Assembly: GCF_050624435.1 (NCBI RefSeq)
Contig: NC_134547.1
Span: 29,684,419-29,748,418 of the forward strand
Length of the DNA stretch: 64,000 nt
Direction of reading: 5' to 3'
DNA from: Tenrec ecaudatus
Taxonomy: Eukaryota; Chordata; Mammalia; Afrosoricida; Tenrecidae
Positions 12,366 through 25,100 of this stretch are shown here, piece by piece. Position 1 is the stretch's first letter, and the number at the start of each line of letters is the position of its first letter. Made by a program: the position numbers and the translations under genes. The notes under the pieces were generated by a model. It was not told the origin of the DNA and did not search any database. It was given only the letters and a program-made list of their open reading frames with translations.

Positions 12366-13006
12366 GAATACATTATACATATTACTGAAGTCCTACTACA
12401 CACTACAATTCAGAGTTCAACCAAAAAGTTTCATATACATACAAAAACTTAACATGATTTTTTCCTAATTTTTTTTCATGAAAATTGAAATCAATAAAAA
12501 TAAAAACAAACCAAAAATCTCCAAAATACAGGATACGGAATACTAAAGAGCTCTTTAAAAAGCTAAAGAATGATTGGTCTTCATAAGTGAAATAAAAGCA
12601 AGTAACTTAATCACACATCCCCTCAATTCAATCTAACCATCAATGTCTCAAGACAGCTGAAGACTACACGTATTTCAAATCCTGAACAGGCTCACGATTC
12701 CCAGCAGAGTGGGTGACTGACTGCTGAGGCTACCAGTGAACACAGGTTGATCTCCCCAACAACATGCTAGGCCATGCTGAGAAACATTTATGCTGAAGAA
12801 CATTAATGGAAAAGAGACAAGATGAAAAGAGTTTGGACTTGCGTAAGATGCTTCCAAAGATGGCTAACACTTGTGTAAACATCTGTAGAACTTACTCATC
12901 ACAGCTTTAGGGTGCAGGGTACCTAATTACATAGGAGGTGATCAATTGAGTTTCTTTATGGTGGAGTTTCACTGTATCAAAAATAGGGATTGAGGAGGAC
13001 GCTGTG

Positions 13007-13168
13007 TTACTTGTTTCTGGTTAGCTTGTAAACGTGAAACGTCTTGTTCTGAAACACTCTGGTGAAGTGAGCCGTGTAAGGAGGCAGGTTCCTCTTGATC
13101 TCTTCACAGAAGCGAGGGTGGCCTGCAGCCTGCAGATCAGGTTCATTCTCTCCTGGGCCATCCATCAT
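13007..13168 (-). CDS. DPY19L3: DPY19L3 last coding exon with stop
   Basis: Fifty-three codons and [23 protein letters not shown], then [20 protein letters not shown] and [13 protein letters not shown]. The NKT near the end is a possible glycosylation site. The human protein ends in nearly the same way (YKLSRNK), so the stop is in the expected place. The acceptor is TTGCTTATAG. The 3' UTR continues directly from here. Confidence 0.96.
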   Translation of the reverse strand: MMDGPGENEPDLQAAGHPRFCEEIKRNLPPYTAHFTRVFQNKTFHVYKLTRNK

Positions 13169-16100
13169 CTATAAGCAAAACAAACCCCCAAACAAGAAAC
13201 TCATACTTAAAAGTGATAGCACATGTAAGAATAGGTATTGTGGAGGAGTAGTTATGTGGTTTCTTTAAGACTGGCTAAATCAAATCTAATCATTTTATTT
13301 AAATTTCAGTGGCAACTTGGAGAACATCTGGTACATCTCTTTCACCTTTCAGATGTCCAAATCAAGGCTGAGAAGGCAAGTTCAGGGTCACACAAGGATT
13401 AGCATCAATGGTAAAGGTTCTTGGTGAAGTACTGTATTGTCCCTTGGATGATAACAAACGGAAGAATTACAAGGACCAAAGAAAGTTCTTTTCAATAGTT
13501 ATGTAGCCTAGTTAGAAAAAGTTATAGAGAAGGCAAAATTTAAGTGCACTTTTGTGGTCCTCTGAATATAACATAGCTCCGGGGCATTACTTTCCTTGGG
13601 TAAAAAATCTGAATCTACTGTAGAAAAATCTAATAAAAAGGGGAAAAAGTAAAACATAATTTCAAATTCTTATGGAATCTAGATTTCTGGAACCAAGGAT
13701 ACTGGACGAACTCCTGAACTTACTGGGCAAAGACAACTTTAAACCATAAATAGGTCTTCTTAAAACTAATCAGTTAGTTTAACCCTATCACAACTAGATT
13801 ATTTTCTGCTTTCAATTTTTGTTGACACCACATGTTTTTTAAGTAATGAAATTGAGGGGAAAACTTTTTATGAGCCACTATGGATTTTGATACAATTGTG
13901 TAGAACACATATGTCCCAAGTGGATACTGGTAGAAGAATGGTTGAGATGAGGGTAATTTCTACAGATTCACACAGCTACACAGGTCATACATTTACAGAC
14001 AATGTTGGGATAGGAGTGTCCCAAGAAACCTGAGAGGCTGAAAACATTGGTAGGTGAGATATGTCCCACAGGTCACAAAAACTGTAACTAGTAAAGATTG
14101 CATGCCTTAAGCTTTCTGTTCTTTTACGATCTATGTACATATGGCATCAAACTATCAAAAGCAACTTGACGGATTTAATAGCAATGTTACGGAGCAGTTG
14201 GGAAAAGGTTTGTACAACTAGGATATAGTCAATGTCACTGAGCCGCTGGGCTAACTGAACCTGTTTGAGTGCCGGCTCTAAACAAGCTTGGGTTGGCACG
14301 TTGCTGCTTTTAAGCAGTGACTATTAAGTAGATGTTATACCGACCTCCAGGGCACAAAAGAGCAAGCGGAGGAGCTGCTGGCTGCTGTGAAGCTGGGGAT
14401 CCAGGGCCCGCCCTACCCTTGCCCCGGCTCCTGTGGCAGCCCCCAAGTATGGCGGTAGAGTTCTGCAGGATGCAAGAGAAGAGTGGATGTGTGCTGCCTC
14501 TTGCAAAATGTAACCTAATTTGCAGGACTTGGGATGCTTAGGCCTTGACTTGGACAAACTCCCCCCCACACCACACCACCCCGAGCCACGCCATCCATGA
14601 AACGGGAATATGCTCACATGTCCGTTGGCGACGTCCAGCAGGTCCCTCAGTCGGCAGCCCCGGCGGTGCCTGCGCTCGTAGCAGATGCTGTCCTCCAAGA
14701 TGACGTAGTCGGTGCCAAAGGACCTGAGCAGCGCATGGACATCCTCCGGAGACCTCTTGGCATAAATCTGATAAACCTTTCAGAATGAGATTAAAACGGA
14801 GTGAGGACACCATCGCGCTCTACAGCCAGAGTCTGTGGAAGGCATGGATCTGAGGCCCGGCCCGGCCTCTTGCTCTCCATTTCCTCTCCCTTACCCGCCC
14901 AGGCCAGTCACCTGCAGTCCTGGAGTGTGTAGGAACAGTAATGTAGACTTGAGCCGAGGAACCTGAGTCTTGTGGAATACATCAAGATTTGGCATGCAAA
15001 TTCACAGTGGATGCTATTTCGGAGACCATTTTACCAAAGTCTATAATGTGGTGGAGTAGATACGACCTTAAAGGGGGCCTACATACAAGAGTGTTGAAAA
15101 GCAGGGAGGTTACTTTGAGCACTAAGGTGCGCCTTATCCAAGCCATGGTATTTTCAGTTAATCTCATAAATGCACGTGAGAGTTGGACATTGCATAAGGA
15201 GGACTTTAGAACTGATACATTGATTAAGGTGCTGGCGAAGAATATTTAAAGTACCACAGACTTCTAAGAGAACAGACAAATCTGTCTCAGAAGAAGTTTG
15301 GCCAGAATGATACTTAGAGGCCGGGGGCTAAGACTTCATCTCATGTACTTTGGAGAGCAGTCCCTGGAGAAGGACATCCTGCTTGGTAGAGGGGCCGTGA
15401 AAGAGAGGAAGGCCCTCACAGAGATGGACGGACACACGGCTAGAGCAATGGGCTCAAACATAGCAGTGTTTCCTTGTGTTGTGCTTGGAGTCACAAGAGG
15501 TCGGAATCAACTCGATGGCACCTAACAATGGCACAGTGCCCGCTCGGTCTCTAGGGGCTTGCGGTCTGGTGATGGAAGCTGGGGGAAGGGCCCTGGCCAA
15601 AGGCACAGGCTTTACATCTGTGTTGCACCTCACTTGGTCACAATGAGACCAAGCCCATCTCCACACTGACGGGTGCTAGGCAGCACAGTGACTCGTAGCA
15701 GCCAGTGGGAGCTCGCGAGGGAGAGGTCTTCCCAGCCTTCCTGGGCGTCATCAGGCACGGGAAGGGAACACACCCAGCCCAGGTGGGGCTTCCATCCTAG
15801 GCGGTGGTGGATTGGGACAATTCGTGGGGGTGGGGCAGGAGAGGATGGAAAGGGGTACGGTTTCCTTGCTTGCCTTCCGTTACTAGGGTTCTGACTCCAG
15901 GGAGTGCATTCTGAAGGCCTAATTCACGGTGTCCGCCGACTGGATGTGATGAGAGGAGGCTACTGTGAAGCTGTCCTATAGTCCGGCCGGGCCTGAGACT
16001 AAAGGTGTCCAAGGATGAGAAGAACCTGGGGGCTTTCAGGACGCTAGGCTTTGCTACCAGGGCAGGAACTGGAACTTAGAGAAGGCAGGCCCCAGACTCC

Positions 16101-19100
16101 CCAGCACAGTCTGCTTGCCTTCTCCGCAGCACAGTGAGTCAGGCACCCCTGCTTGGGCTGTCTGGGATATTCCCACAGCTGGATCCGAGTCAAGGAAAAG
16201 GTACCCCTGTGGCACAGTGTTTAAGTGCCGGCTGCTAAGCAAAAGCTCAGGGTTCACACTGGCATCCTTGGAAATGCTACTCTGGTTAAGGAGACCCTAC
16301 TTTGTCCTGTACCGTCACCCTGAGTTTGAATGGGCAATTGGTAAGTAAAGACAATTCTCATTTTAAAAAAGAGAGAAAATTTACTTTAAACTAGCCAAAT
16401 ATCACCCCAAGACAACAACAACAAACCCTTCTTTTTCTGAGTTTCAATTCAACCTAATTTATTTAATTACGTAGCTTTCACTGGGAGTTGGGTAAAGGTT
16501 TACAGAGATTCTGTTTTACATTCAACATTTCATGCACATTTTGTTTCAACTCATCCATTTCAATCCCCACATGGTAACATCGCTTATCCCACTTGCTCCC
16601 AGAATTTCCTGTTTCCATTCCACCTTCTTTCCTAGCCCTCTATCCTTGAGTAAATGCTGTCCTTTGGATCCTTAAATGGCTGTTTCTTTTAACAAGGTGG
16701 TGAGCTCCATTCTGGACCTGAAGCACCACTTGGGAGACTCCACTTGTCTCCAGCCAACCACTAAGCCTGGTCTCTTTCTGGACTTTAGTTGTGAAGGTGT
16801 TTTTCTCCTACTCTATCCAGGACTTTCCAAGGTGGTCTTTTCAGAGCTCTTGGTAGTGGTAGTGGGCACCATCTACTTCTTCAGATCTCAGGGATATGGA
16901 GACCGACAACTAATCCTTTGAACAACTTTCAAATACCAAGGTCAAGGAATGACCAACATGAAGCATCAGAACAGTGTGACACTGTACTGCCACAGTTTTG
17001 GGAATCAGGCACTTCCACCGCTGGTGCCCACTTTATCTGACCCCTCAATGCCAGGCCAGGGAATCTGAACTACAGATCTTCCACGACAGTATAGGGAATA
17101 ACCAAATGGTTAAAAAAAGTTTGGTTATTTACATAAGGTAATATTATGGGGTTTTAAAACTATAAGGTGTTTATATACTGCTATGGAATGAGTTAAAAAA
17201 TATAGAAAGTGCCCCAAAAAAGCATGACGTGGCAAAGGGAGAAAAGAATATGAATGTGTACATGTATGTTTGTATGTGCACACAATACACTGGAGGGGCT
17301 ACATAAGAAACTGGTAACAGTACTGCCTCCTGGGAGGGGAACCAGTGGCTGAGAGAGAGGGGTAGGAGATCTGACACTACAGCCCTTTTATTTTTAAAAT
17401 CGTTTTATTGGGGGCTCATACAACTTTACCAGAATCCATCCATCCATCGTGTCAAGCACATTTGTACATTGTTGCCTTCATCACTCTCAAACCATGTTCT
17501 TTCTATTTGAGCCCTTGGTATCAGCTCATTTTCCCCTCCCTGAGTCCCTTCTCTAGGTCTTGACTTTCTGACTCTGTGGCTATGCTATGTGTTGGAGATA
17601 AAGTGCCACGAAGCATAACAAATGGGCCACCCACACTAAGACCAGCACACCCTGCCCTCCTAGTCAGTGGTTCCGAGGCTTAGTTCCCCAATGCCATCTT
17701 CTCAGTTACTCTAGCCAAGATGAGCATGGGCTCAGCAGCAACATGGCTGGGACAGGCAGCAAGGGGGCTGAGGAGATGCATCTCGCGCCCTGTGGCTTTC
17801 CTCCGGATTACTGCTCCCTACCCACTAGCTGTAGGCGTGCATTGGGCACCACACATCTTATCTTGACCAGGAACAGGAAGCCCACACTGGCGGGGCCCTT
17901 ACCGCTTTGGTCCGCTCCCTCAGGCTTTTGTCTTCGTAGTGTGGGTGGTTGGTCAGGATCCTCCCGGTGCACAGCTTGACTCCAGCCAGCAGCTGCATGC
18001 TTCCAGCAAACACAGCCTTCCTGGGCGTGTGTGAGCTGAAAGGGGTCAAAGTCTGAGTCAACCCAAAGTTAGATGTCCGAGAAGACAACAGACACTCAGA
18101 CCACCAAGCCTTCTAAGGAAGTGCTAAGAGTTGGGAAAACAGAGGCGCCTGCTTGGGTTTCTGATTTGCATTCCAAATATTATAGGAAACTTTCCACACC
18201 TACTTATGGCGGTTGGCGAGTACACAAGTTCACTAGGAAGCTTGCAATGCCCTATTTTGATGGATTCACTATTATAAACCCATAAGCCTCTCTGACTGCT
18301 CCAGAGGGGCAGAGGCTAACAAGAATTCAAAAGATTGCTATTGCTTTTTGCTGAACATGTTACACATGTTAAATTTCCATTAAACTAAAGATACAATCAA
18401 TTATCCATCAAGAAAACACAACTGATCATGAGGAAATGATAAGGTTTTTGCTTAAAATGAAACCAAGATTGCACACATTACCATAAATTATTTTTAAGAA
18501 AAGCAGAATTAATAAAAATGAAGGAACACATGAAGGAGAGTCCAAAGGAGCAAATGGTATCTTATTTCCATGGAAATGTACAAGGTGTCTAATGTAGATG
18601 CACAAGAATTATAGCTTTCCTTCTGTGCATTTCTTTCAGATGATGGAAAACTTAGAGGCATCTTAAAGAACGCAATACTAAACGAGGATCTCACTTTCTA
18701 ATTACTGCAGGCTCTGATTCTGTCTTCCCGTTGGACGCGAGGGACGATGACAGAAGACCAAGGAGAGACATCCTGAAGGTCAACTCCTTGAAGTACTTGA
18801 CTTCATTCTTCTCCACTTTGGCAAACCTAGCCCATCACTTGGTGATGTTGGGCGGGGTTCGGATCACCACCAAAACCCAACAGCTCTTCCCGGCATTCTT
18901 TCCCGCAGAGTCAGAGAAGCCACCAGAGGCCCAGGGGGAGTACCCTGAGACGCACACACCCACCTGTGCTGAGTAAGAGGAGTCTGCTCGACTGCGGTCA
19001 AACGGAGTCCATTTTAAGAAGAAAGGAGTCTCAGGAATTGACTGAAAGTGACCACCCTCGGCTCTCATTAGCCTGCAGAGAACCCACAGGGAAACTCGCT

Positions 19101-22100
19101 CTGGGGCTGGATTTCTAAGAGCTGCCCTGTCAGATTCACAGCTCTCTGAACGGTATCCTCTATCCCAACCCCACACTGAGATCATGGCACCCAGCAACGG
19201 GGTAAGAAGTGAGCAGGATGTGACTGTTTGCGCGGCGACATTTACTTTTGAAGCTTCTCTCTGCCCATCACCTTCGCATCCACTCCCATTCCAGGCATCG
19301 TCACTGACGGTGGAACCATGGGTGGGACAGAAGGATGGCCCACGAGCTGCGTCCTGCCGTACCCAGGCCACAGCCCAACACATAGGTCATGTCAACGTGG
19401 CTGGACTTGAAAATCAGGGACACAGGGACAAGTAAGTGCTTGTCATTCATGGGGAAGCTCAGACATCGTCCCACATGGTTAGAAGATGCTGGTTTCAATA
19501 AAAATATGTAAAGGTTCCTTTGTGAAGAGGTTTTACAGACGCTGTTTTATTCTAGTGACCACTTAAGTCAGTGCCTCATCTACTGACGACCTCATTTGTA
19601 AGGTGCCAAAATGGCTAACGAGATGGACAAACAGAAATTACAGAAGATCTTTACCGCCCCCTCCCCTCACCCCCCAAGCACGTGTTCTCTCTTGGTATAA
19701 TGCCAGCTGGCTTGAACCTGTCCACTACAGGATGTGCCACAGGCCTGTCACACTGCGGCCGTCTTTGGGGCTGTGGATCTAGGATGCAGGAGCAGACGAG
19801 CCTGGGCTTCACGTCGCGCAGAGCAGGAGTGTGAGGTGAGAACTCACAGGGGTGAGTTACCTCAGTCTGCGGTGCTTTCCTGTAGCGTGGCTCACGGGTC
19901 TTTCTGCACCAGTGACAAACCCAGCAGCCGAGCCTGTCCTACTCATAAATATAACACATGCCAGACCATCTCAGCATCCCTGGTTTGAATATGTAACAGG
20001 AACCAGCACTGGGAGGCACACAGCGCTGTTTATGCTGCTTTATAATTATGGTCCCCGTTAGCATGTGATGTTTTTCTAAAGGGAAAAGCACATCTGGAAA
20101 AGAGGGCTGGCTGGTTTCATTATTCAGGCACGGCCCATCACCAACTCTTTGGCCAGTGTCCTGGGTTATCATTGTGAACGCTTCAATGACTTACGCGGTC
20201 CACAGAGGGGTAAGTCGAATGTCAAAAGCCCTGTCTGTTCACCAAGGGGTTACACAGTCACTCTCTTTATTCACGACACACTACTCAGGGCCTACAGTGT
20301 CCTGGGCTGGCAAACACAGACAGTACGCCTGACCTCACGAAGCTTATATGCTGACAGAGCTAGGCTCAGCTCCTGTTACAGGCAAACTCTTCAAGATAAA
20401 TTAGTAATTCATCTATCACATATCCATAAAATGGAACCTTTTGCCCAGTGGGTTAAGTGTGGAGTTGCTAACTGCAAGGTCAGTTGTTCAAATCCACAAG
20501 TTGCTCTGAGGAGAAGGATGAGGCTGCCGGACCTTCGGGAGCCTGAAGGAGCAGTTCTACTCTGTTCCACAAGGTTGAAACGGACTCCATGTCGGTTGGG
20601 TTTACTTTGTTTCTCTCCTCAGAATGTTCTACAAGCATTTGCTTCACTCTCTTGCCCCATAGCCAGTGATGCTGAAGAAAACAACGCCCCCACTGGGAGG
20701 AGCCAGGCGAGGTGCCATGTAAGTGAGTGGGGGCTGAGGCAGTTCAGCTGGTTCCCGTGGCGCTCTGGCCTTCTTAGCAAAAGCGTGGCGGGTTTCTAGC
20801 GTGCTCTGTCGGACCTGCTGGAGAGGCACACTTGGGCCTGCTCCCTCCTTTCAACGCCACGGTTCTTCACCGCAGCAAAACGCAAACACTCGGACATCTG
20901 CGAAGTGAACCTGAGCTAGGATTCTGTACGAAGACTGACTTCTCATGGCAGGAGGTGCCCTTTCTTTATTCAAGCTCTTCTGTTTGACTTGGCCATGTAA
21001 GTACTACCCCCCCACCCCCCCACAGAAAACTTGGAAGATGGCCTTTCTATTTTAAGTATTTAATTTTCTCCTTAGAAAGTAAAAGCAGCATGGAAAATAG
21101 GGGAAAAAAGGAAAGTCCATCATCCGTTCCCTAAACGTGAGATAGCCACACTCATGCTTCTCTCTGCTTCCTGCGGTAGCGTGGCAGACGAAGGGGAGGG
21201 CCTCTTTGCCCTGCACTTGAGAGCTGCAGTAGGACAGAGAGCCCGATGGCAGTCTTCCCTCAGACATTCTGCCTGGCATAGTCTGTGGTCTGTATCTACA
21301 AGAGCTAATGTGCTTTTAACCACGGAAAGACACGTCTCCATTATAGAAAAACAAAGCAATTTTTACAAATGCTTGAATAAATGATGTATAAAATGAAAGG
21401 ATAATTTATTTTTATAGCTCTCTGCCAAGCTCCATAGCAGGCTGTCCAACCTGCAAACAATTTACTCTGTAAAAAATGTCACTAAACAGTGACAAGGACT
21501 CACAGGTCAAATGGATTTACATCAAGTAATTTAAATGTCATTCCAGGAAGACCTGATGACATTTTGAACAAATCATCTCCTCTATTTTTCAAGCTCTAAG
21601 CTTCAACACGTTAATTACTTTTGAACTAATGGGTAAACTGAGCCTTACAATATAATGTGGGAGCATCTGAACTATCTACACTTCGGAAATTTATAGAATG
21701 GTGCAAATACTACAAAATGATTCATTAGATATAAGAGGTTTATAAGGCATTTAAGGACTGAATTCAACCCGTGTCTTATTTAAAATATGCAGTAAATTCC
21801 TTCTGCTTTGATTAAGTGTATAGGCAATCTGGTACCTTTTTTAAAGTTCCATTGAGAAAATACTGTACATGTAGGCTTCATTACTGGAAAGAGACTATTT
21901 CTAGTGAAATTCACCTAAAGCCAAGTAGTTAAAAGTCATGCCTCAGAATATTCACATCTCCTGAGTCATCCATCTTAATTGCACAACGTTCACAAGGAAT
22001 TTTCAGGACTCAAAAATGAAACACTCAAGGACACAAGGGACTGAGGTACAAACAAACACTCACTCTGGCAAGCGGCCTGTGGGAAATAAGGGTACATTCT

Positions 22101-25100
22101 AATCACACAGTAAACCCATAACCATGCTGCCTGGGGTTTGCTGAAACAGATACCAGAACTGAAAAAGAACAGGACCCACCTGATCAGGAAAGAGAAGTAC
22201 ACATGATCTGAGTGACCACAGCGCATGCAGCCTCTCGGACTAGCATGGAGGCAGCCCGTCCGTCACAGGGCTTGGGGTGTGCGAGCAAAGGGCCAACCTG
22301 ACTCCTGGTTCTCCCAGGAAAGGCGGGTGGGCCTTCACACCTTGGGAACTTGATTTCAACACAGCGTCCTTGTACATTAGCAAGAAATTTAACGTCTAAG
22401 CTTTGTATTTAAACCACTACTCCTCTAGAAGACTAAAGAAAATTATAAACTATGTTCTATTACTGAAAATAACAACTAGATTCTTCCAAAAACACTGGTG
22501 AAGTACAAGGGGTTACGCCCTCCCCCAAAAATAACACCACCAGAAAAAAGCTCCCCTGGCGGAACTTCCACTGCAGCAGCATCAAACAACTCGCTCTAAG
22601 TCAGAGCAGTAAGGGCCACCACCTTGGAAGGTTCTCTCTGGACAGCCGATTCTTTTGTGAAAGTTTCACTCGAACTTCATTTTTGGTGATGGCCAATTTA
22701 AGAGAACAGCATGCAACTGTGAAATTTTGTTTCCTGCTTGGGAAAAATGCCACCGAAACTGTTGTGATGTTGAACGCAGCGTACGACAGTGCTATGAGGA
22801 ACATTCAAGTGTGCAAGTGTTTTAAAAAGGCAAAATGTTGACTGACAACAAATGTCCTTCTGGACATCCGTCAACATCCCAAAGGGGCAAACATGTGGAC
22901 TCCTAGTGTATTTGGAGTTTGTTCCACCAAGTCAGGCTTTTACTCAAGCTTTCTAGTCAGAGGTTCTGAAAGACTGGGTAACAGTGTGCTACAAGAATGG
23001 CCTGATTTGTAGCAGATGGGGGACTGGCTTTACCACCATGACAATGCACCTGCTCATGCAGTCATCTCAGTGCCAGTTTTTGGCAAAAAAAAGCATGTCT
23101 CTCTTGCCCCACACATGACTCACTTGGCTTCACTTCGTGAGACTTCTTTTTGTTCTCGCAAATGAAGAGGAACAAGAAATGACAGCGATTTGATGACACA
23201 GAGGAAGATAAGAAAAAAAACGAGAGCGGTGCTGTCAGCCATCCAAACAGATGAGTTTGAAAAATGCTTCCAAGAATGGAATCGCAGATTTGACCAATGC
23301 ATTAAGTGTCATGGAGAGCACTTAAGTGTCATGGAGAGCACTTTGAAGGTGCTAAAGTGGTTTTGTAAAAAAAAAAAAAAATTAAATACATAGGTTTGAA
23401 AAAAATCGCAGTGTTTGTTGGGGCCCCCCTTCTACATGTGAACATGTGAAACGAGAGTTGAGGTACGGATCGGAGTCCCTGGTGGTGCAAAGGGGCAACA
23501 CTCCCGGCTGCTGGCCAGCACGCTATGCGGTTCCTGGGCTGGCCTAGCAACCGGCCTCTGCAGCACCCGGGGAGCGCGCCTCCACGCGTAGGTCCTCCAA
23601 GGTGGACCAATCCAGCACCAACTGGTTTGGGTTTTAAAGAAAAGGCCTGGAAGAAAATAATGAGGCTCCATGTTCCCCTGATGGAAGTGGCGATCATAAG
23701 GGACTGCTACCACAGCTCCACTGGATCGTATACATAGCCAGTGCCCGATACACACTTACTAAATTATATTAATAACCACAGACTTCATATATGAAATGCC
23801 CATGTATGAAAGCTTTAAATATACTCACAACCACCAGAATCATCTTTCTCATATTAATATCATCGTCAATGAATGCCCTTTCTTTTCCCTTTAGGCTATA
23901 AAAAGGATGCAGAGTCAACAAAATCACCTATAAAAGATCTGAGCCTCTCGCGATGTACAAGAAAAGAACTAACTTCTGCTAGGGGTGGTGGTGTAGGAGC
24001 TCTCAATTTCCCCACAAATAGAGAAGTCCTCAGCAGAGACTTGGAGAGATCTATGCCCCAAATGGAAGCCCAAATGCAAAGCCTGCTGCATCTGTGCTGA
24101 CCACAACAGCATCAAGCACACGGAGTACTTTGATGGAGGTGATGGATAAGCTTCTTCCCAACCTTTTCAGAGAATGGCCCCCAAAGAAGGGTTGCATGGT
24201 GCTTCTGCAGATCATGGTTTCTTCACACCCAACCAGCCATGGCGGCTGCACCGTTCCTGTTCCTCCCAGGATAGATGGTGTCCTGATTGGACTGCGGAAG
24301 GACAGGCAGCAAATGGAGTGCTTCCACTGGACTGGTGAAGGACAGCCTGGCTTCTCTCCAGCACATTCATACCTCGAGCACATCAACCCTGTGTGACTCA
24401 CTGCAGCAGCAGAGTGATGGTGGAAGGTCAAATTTTATGTTTCAGAAGCAAAAGAAATCACTTGTGCTTGGCATCTGAGCTTACAGACCAGAGCTGATTT
24501 AAATGTTGATATAAACAAACATACTTTGTGTCTAAATAGACTCTGTTTTGGCATACATTCATTCTCACTTCAGCTTATTCCACAAACATGCCTAGCAGCT
24601 CTTCTTTTCACAACTGATAACTTAGATTTGAGGGATTTTCAGGGAAACCAGGTGCTATTAGATCACAATGGAACCAGTTTTTGTGAACAATCTGAATCCT
24701 TCCGTTGTGCAGAATTAAATAAATAACAATAACAAGGCAAAGGAGGATGACGACAAAGGCACGACGCACCCAGGGAGAGGAGCTACTAGTGGGCGAATCA
24801 AAGGAACCCAGAGCACAGCCCTGAAGGAGAGAAGTCAGTAGCAAGAGACCACTATGCCGTCTTTGCCCAGAATTATCTCTTACCTACAGTTTTTCAGAGT
24901 CAGAGAAGTTACTTGGGTTTTAAGTAATTTCTGTGAGGAAAGGCATGAAAATAAAGGCACTACAAATAAATGCATCCAGGGTCAGACAGCCAAAGATACT
25001 CCAGGGCTCCGGTGGAATGAATTTTTAATGGCTCTGTGATGACTTCCTGCAAGGGGAGTGGAGGAGGGCCAAGGTCGGTCTAGGAGACCCAGTACCTTCA

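Larger units (their letters stand above)
9275..13006 (-). other. DPY19L3: DPY19L3 3' UTR (probable extent)
   Basis: After the stop, about 3.7 kb is mostly free of recognisable repeats. It holds one SINE (10321-10520), a CA/TG repeat (12343-12365) and a G-rich tract on the opposite strand (11171-11196). The far end is inferred from poly(A) signals near 9300 and from repeats resuming beyond about 8.3 kb. Earlier ends are possible, for example at an ATTAAA near 11886. No transcript evidence is available here. Confidence 0.65.

Noticed and set aside
14324..14698. 124-codon minus-strand frame with an [14 protein letters not shown] stretch
   Set aside because: It is exon 14776-14618 of DPY19L3 read past its donor site into the intron.
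18835..19383. 182-codon open frame on the minus strand
   Set aside because: It lies in a G+C-rich intron, lacks recognisable motifs and does not fit the DPY19L3 frame or splice sites.
20149..20799. 216-codon open frame, the longest on the plus strand
   Set aside because: It runs through an AfroSINE and has no family motif, so it is most likely chance.
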